NCBI GenBank assembly: GCA_947095535.1
Contig: OX352774.1
Location: 7,254,001-7,318,000, forward strand
Reading direction: 5' to 3'
Origin: Poecilobothrus nobilitatus
Taxonomy: Eukaryota > Arthropoda > Insecta > Diptera > Dolichopodidae
DNA: 64,000 nt
The notes below the pieces were generated by a model that did no database searches, was not told the origin of the DNA, and saw nothing but the letters and a program-made list of their open reading frames with translations. Below are positions 61,301 through 64,000 of this stretch, in pieces. Position 1 is the stretch's first letter, and every line of letters starts with the position of its first letter. Made by a program: the position numbers and the translations under genes.

Positions 61301-61445
61301 AGAGAACTAACATTTTTTGATGTAAATTAGTATAAGGATTACAAGAACCATATTATATATAATTGATTATAAAGCCAAAATCAATTATAGATTTATTTGG
61401 TAATCCTTAGGCTAATTTATTTAAATTAAAAACTGTTAGTTCTCT
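61301..61445. mobile_element. Foldback element / MITE, near-complete palindrome
   Basis: The left arm AGAGAACTAACATTTTTTGA, then AAATTAGTATAAGGATTAC, pairs with the right arm, whose reverse complement is AGAGAACTAACAGTTTTTAA then AAATTAGCCTAAGGATTACC. The centre also pairs: ATAATTGAT against ATCAATTAT around a ~12-base loop. The whole 145 bp can therefore fold into one long imperfect hairpin. No coding capacity, and no clear target duplication. Confidence 0.75.
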
Positions 61446-62306
61446 TGTAACTAAAAATCCATACAAAACTTTAGAATAAGTTTTAATATATAAAATATTT
61501 TTTTAATATTGTATAATAGCTATATATTTTAATAGGAGCACAAAAAAAAAAAACAAATGACACCACAGATTTATTACAATTATAAAAACTTAGTTTTTCA
61601 ATTTTTTTAGAATGTGGCAATACTAATTTTGAAGTGAGTTATATACATAAAAAAAAAATAAAAGAAACTTCATACATTAAAAAATAAAATTTACTTTAAT
61701 TTTATCATGTACTTAATTAATTTTTTTTTTTGATTTCCTTTCCCAACCACACTTTCTTGCTCCTTTCTATTAACAGACAAAAATAAACATAAAAATGTTA
61801 GAAAATACTCAAAATACTCAAATATTTTCAAAATACCTACTCAAAATTCTTGGTTATTAGCAGATTAGTCTTTCAAATATTTATTTGATAAGCATTTATT
61901 ACAAATTTTTGAATTTTTTTTTTTTTTTTTGTCGAATCGGCTTATGGAAATGGAGGAACAAACTTCAATTTGTTATATAAACGCTGTTATATAATTTGTT
62001 AGACAAGACAAGTTAGAAGGTATCTAAAAGTTTGGAAATCAATCGATCAAACCATTTCAAATTGATTACGAAAATATGTTTAAAAAGCTCCTCTGCCGCA
62101 ACGGGTTAATTGAACTCGAGAAAAAAAATGTTTTAAAACTTTCATTTGCTTCAAAAAAGTTCTATGTAAAATTGTAAAAACATCATTTGTTAACAAAACA
62201 TTTTTTGAAGAATCGTTGTTGTGTCTAAACAGGTTAACAAAATAGTTTGTTTCAGAGTCAAGAAGCTACAAATCTACAAAATTTTAAAGTAATTTGTCGA
62301 AGCGTT
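61446..62306. other. AT-rich intergenic sequence, no gene seen
   Basis: A poly-T run at 61,917-61,931 followed by GTCGAATCGGCTTATGG might mark a retroposon tail, but no head, ORF or second copy is seen. Confidence 0.4.
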
Positions 62307-62580
62307 TAGTTAGATTAGATTAGATTATTGTATAGGGAGTCTAAGTAAGACTGCGAACTTTTGATGTAAGTCTATTGTATTTTCTCTGTTACCTTTACTT
62401 ATGGTAGTTCTGTCAACCGTACTGCCTTAAGAAGGTAAAGATCTGTAGAAGGTTTATTTTTGGTAATTCATCTTCGGCAACGCAAAATGCTCCTAGATGG
62501 ACATGTTTTGCTCGAAGTACAGCTTCGCATGTTTTGAGTATGTGTTCTGAAGAAGTTATATTGTAATTCTCTGTTTTGAA
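62307..62580 (-). pseudogene. LINE ORF2 C-terminus and 3' UTR with (TAATC)n tail
   Basis: On the minus strand the frame reads SEHILKTCEAVLRAKHVHLG, then AFCVAEDELPKI, ending at a stop at 62,413-62,415. The EHILxxCEAxxRxxxxxLG pattern is the post-RNase H zinc-knuckle end of I/LOA/Jockey-like LINEs. About 100 bases of 3' UTR follow, ending in TAATCTAATCTAATC repeats (62,307-62,327), a simple-repeat tail typical of some LINE clades. It is strongly 5'-truncated. Part of it is duplicated at 190-400. Confidence 0.72.
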
Positions 62581-62618
62581 CCGTAAAACCAATTTCGATT
62601 TATGATTTTTAATAGCTA

Positions 62619-62690
62619 AATTTTTCCACCTTTTAGGGTTTTACTTGTTAAAATAATTGCGACTAATAAACCCTAAAAGGTGGAAAAATT
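62619..62690. repeat. Perfect 23-bp inverted repeat (hairpin)
   Basis: AATTTTTCCACCTTTTAGGG + TTT at 62,619-62,641 is the exact reverse complement of 62,668-62,690, with a 26-base loop. The predicted RNA is a 72-nt hairpin with a fully paired stem. It may be the core of a small palindromic transposon, a structured RNA, or a hairpin small-RNA source. Nothing in the sequence decides between these. Confidence 0.85.
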
Positions 62691-64000
62691 CTGGAGAAGT
62701 ATTTCGCTAGGCGAAAGATAAAAAATAAAAGCTATTACATAAAGATTAAAGTACTATTACACTACAATACTACAAAAGATTAAATGTGATTTTTTCGAGA
62801 TTCAGGGGAATATTTCCATAAAATTTCATTCATTGCTTGAAACTGTAACATCTATTATTTCACCAGTTTAGTTTAGTATATGAATAAATTTAAAATTGGT
62901 TTAAATTATATGAAAATTTGAAACAAGACATAAAAATTATCATCATTTTGTTTTTTTTTCTTTTAATTCAGAAAATTATCTATCTATCGAAATAATTTTT
63001 ATGATTTATTTAATTTTTGTTTATTATTTTTATAATTTGTATCAAAATATTGTGTAATACCTACTTATAACTTACTTATTATTAAGCTTGTTCTGAAATT
63101 GTTGTTCATAAAATTAGTTTATTTTTTGGAAAATTTACAGTCCACAAAATTTAAGTTTATGATTTTCTTCTGTTTTTGGTTTTAATAAAAAGAGGTGATG
63201 AAAAATAATTTTTGAAAAGTTAATGGCATATTTTTATGTCATATATGTAAAATTTATTTGTTTTGAGCTATAGTAAATTTTCAACAACTATTTTATTCCT
63301 ACCTCAAATATCCTCGAATTATGTTGAAGGAATAAAAATATGTAAAAATAAAATACAAAACCAAGCAGTAACCAAAAGGACATGAATTGCAACATGAAAA
63401 AGAAAAGATTTATTCTATGCAGTCAGTTAAAAACAAAAAAAAGGCAAAAAAATTTTCTTTCATCACCAAATTTTTTATTTTTTTTTATATGCCATTGTGG
63501 TTCGTAAACTTCTTCATTCATGAATTCGTCATGGAACATAAAGTAACATGTATGCATTTAGTTTTAATAAAAGAACATTTGCGATCCACCAGTAAAATAT
63601 ACTGAATGTGTTTTCTGCATTGAATTTTATTACCTCGAATTGCTACCAAATACCTACATACCATTGTAGTGATGATTTGTAGAAAGGGTTTTAGATTAAA
63701 AAATAAAAACTCAAACCCATATGTGTGTATGTTTATAAAATTTGTATGAATGAAGGAAAATTAACAAGCTGCGATCTACAATTCAAATTCAACTATAAGA
63801 AAAAGCTGTAAAACTGTTGTGCTGTTAGAAATACTGTTGTAGTCCCTAAAGTAAAAAAAAAGACCATAATTTTTCCATACTGTGTGAATATTAAAACCAC
63901 AACCGAAAATTGAATTTGAAATTGCATTATAATAGAAAAGTATTTACAAAAAAAAAAATAAAATAAAATAAAAAAAAAAAAAAACAAAAGATATTTTTAC
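62691..64000. other. AT-rich intergenic sequence to the window end
   Basis: Frames of 72 and 64 codons at 63,387 and 63,793 are Lys- or Phe-rich and carry no domain. Nothing else is recognised. Confidence 0.45.

Overview
The window reads as nuclear DNA of an insect or close relative. It is very AT-rich, with many poly-A and poly-T runs, TA and CATA microsatellites, short decayed transposons and almost no open reading frames above background. No bacterial operons, rRNA, CRISPR or phage features are visible. The order cannot be fixed from the sequence. A Bearded-family protein argues for an insect or crustacean, and the TCAGT initiator fits arthropods generally.

Only one convincing host gene was found: a single-exon Bearded-family gene (E(spl) m-alpha/m4/Tom type) on the + strand at about 55.35-56.45 kb. 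Its 171-residue product has all four family hallmarks: a basic amphipathic N-terminus, an NxxN/NExLE Neuralized-binding block, the PVHFxxTxxGTFFWT block, and a C-terminal ERWAQA. Upstream lie a TATA box and a TCAGT initiator. Downstream, before the first AATAAA, lie one Brd box, one K box and one GY box, the microRNA target motifs of Drosophila Notch-pathway genes. A possible alternative 3' exon is also visible. No bHLH partner of an Enhancer of split complex is recognisable in the window.

Most of what else can be recognised is mobile-element debris. 0-1 kb: an element with perfect 90-bp inverted arms enclosing a LINE 3' end. 3.9-4.2 kb: a tRNA-derived SINE with a 17-bp target duplication. 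4.6-6.6 and 8.05-10.2 kb: arrays of a degenerate ~480-bp unit, with single copies at 13.2, 28.9, 38.1 and 40.6 kb. 13.7-14.9 kb: an inverted-repeat element holding a LINE C-terminal fragment. 17.3-19.8 kb: assorted dispersed repeats and MITEs. 21.5, 30.2 and 35.7 kb: a second SINE family. 23.7 kb: an RTE-type LINE remnant. 25.1, 45.6, 54.6 and 58.2 kb: 3' ends of one Jockey-like LINE family. 50.1-51.0 kb: a dead mariner-superfamily element. 58.5-59.1 kb: an inverted-repeat element with CCCAAA-type subterminal repeats. 61.3 and 62.6 kb: foldback/hairpin structures. 62.3 kb: another LINE 3' end. The remaining stretches are AT-rich sequence in which I see no gene.

The window is therefore best read as a repeat-rich intergenic region around one small Notch-pathway regulator. 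All coordinates of decayed elements are estimates made by eye; the sequence alignments behind them were also made by eye.
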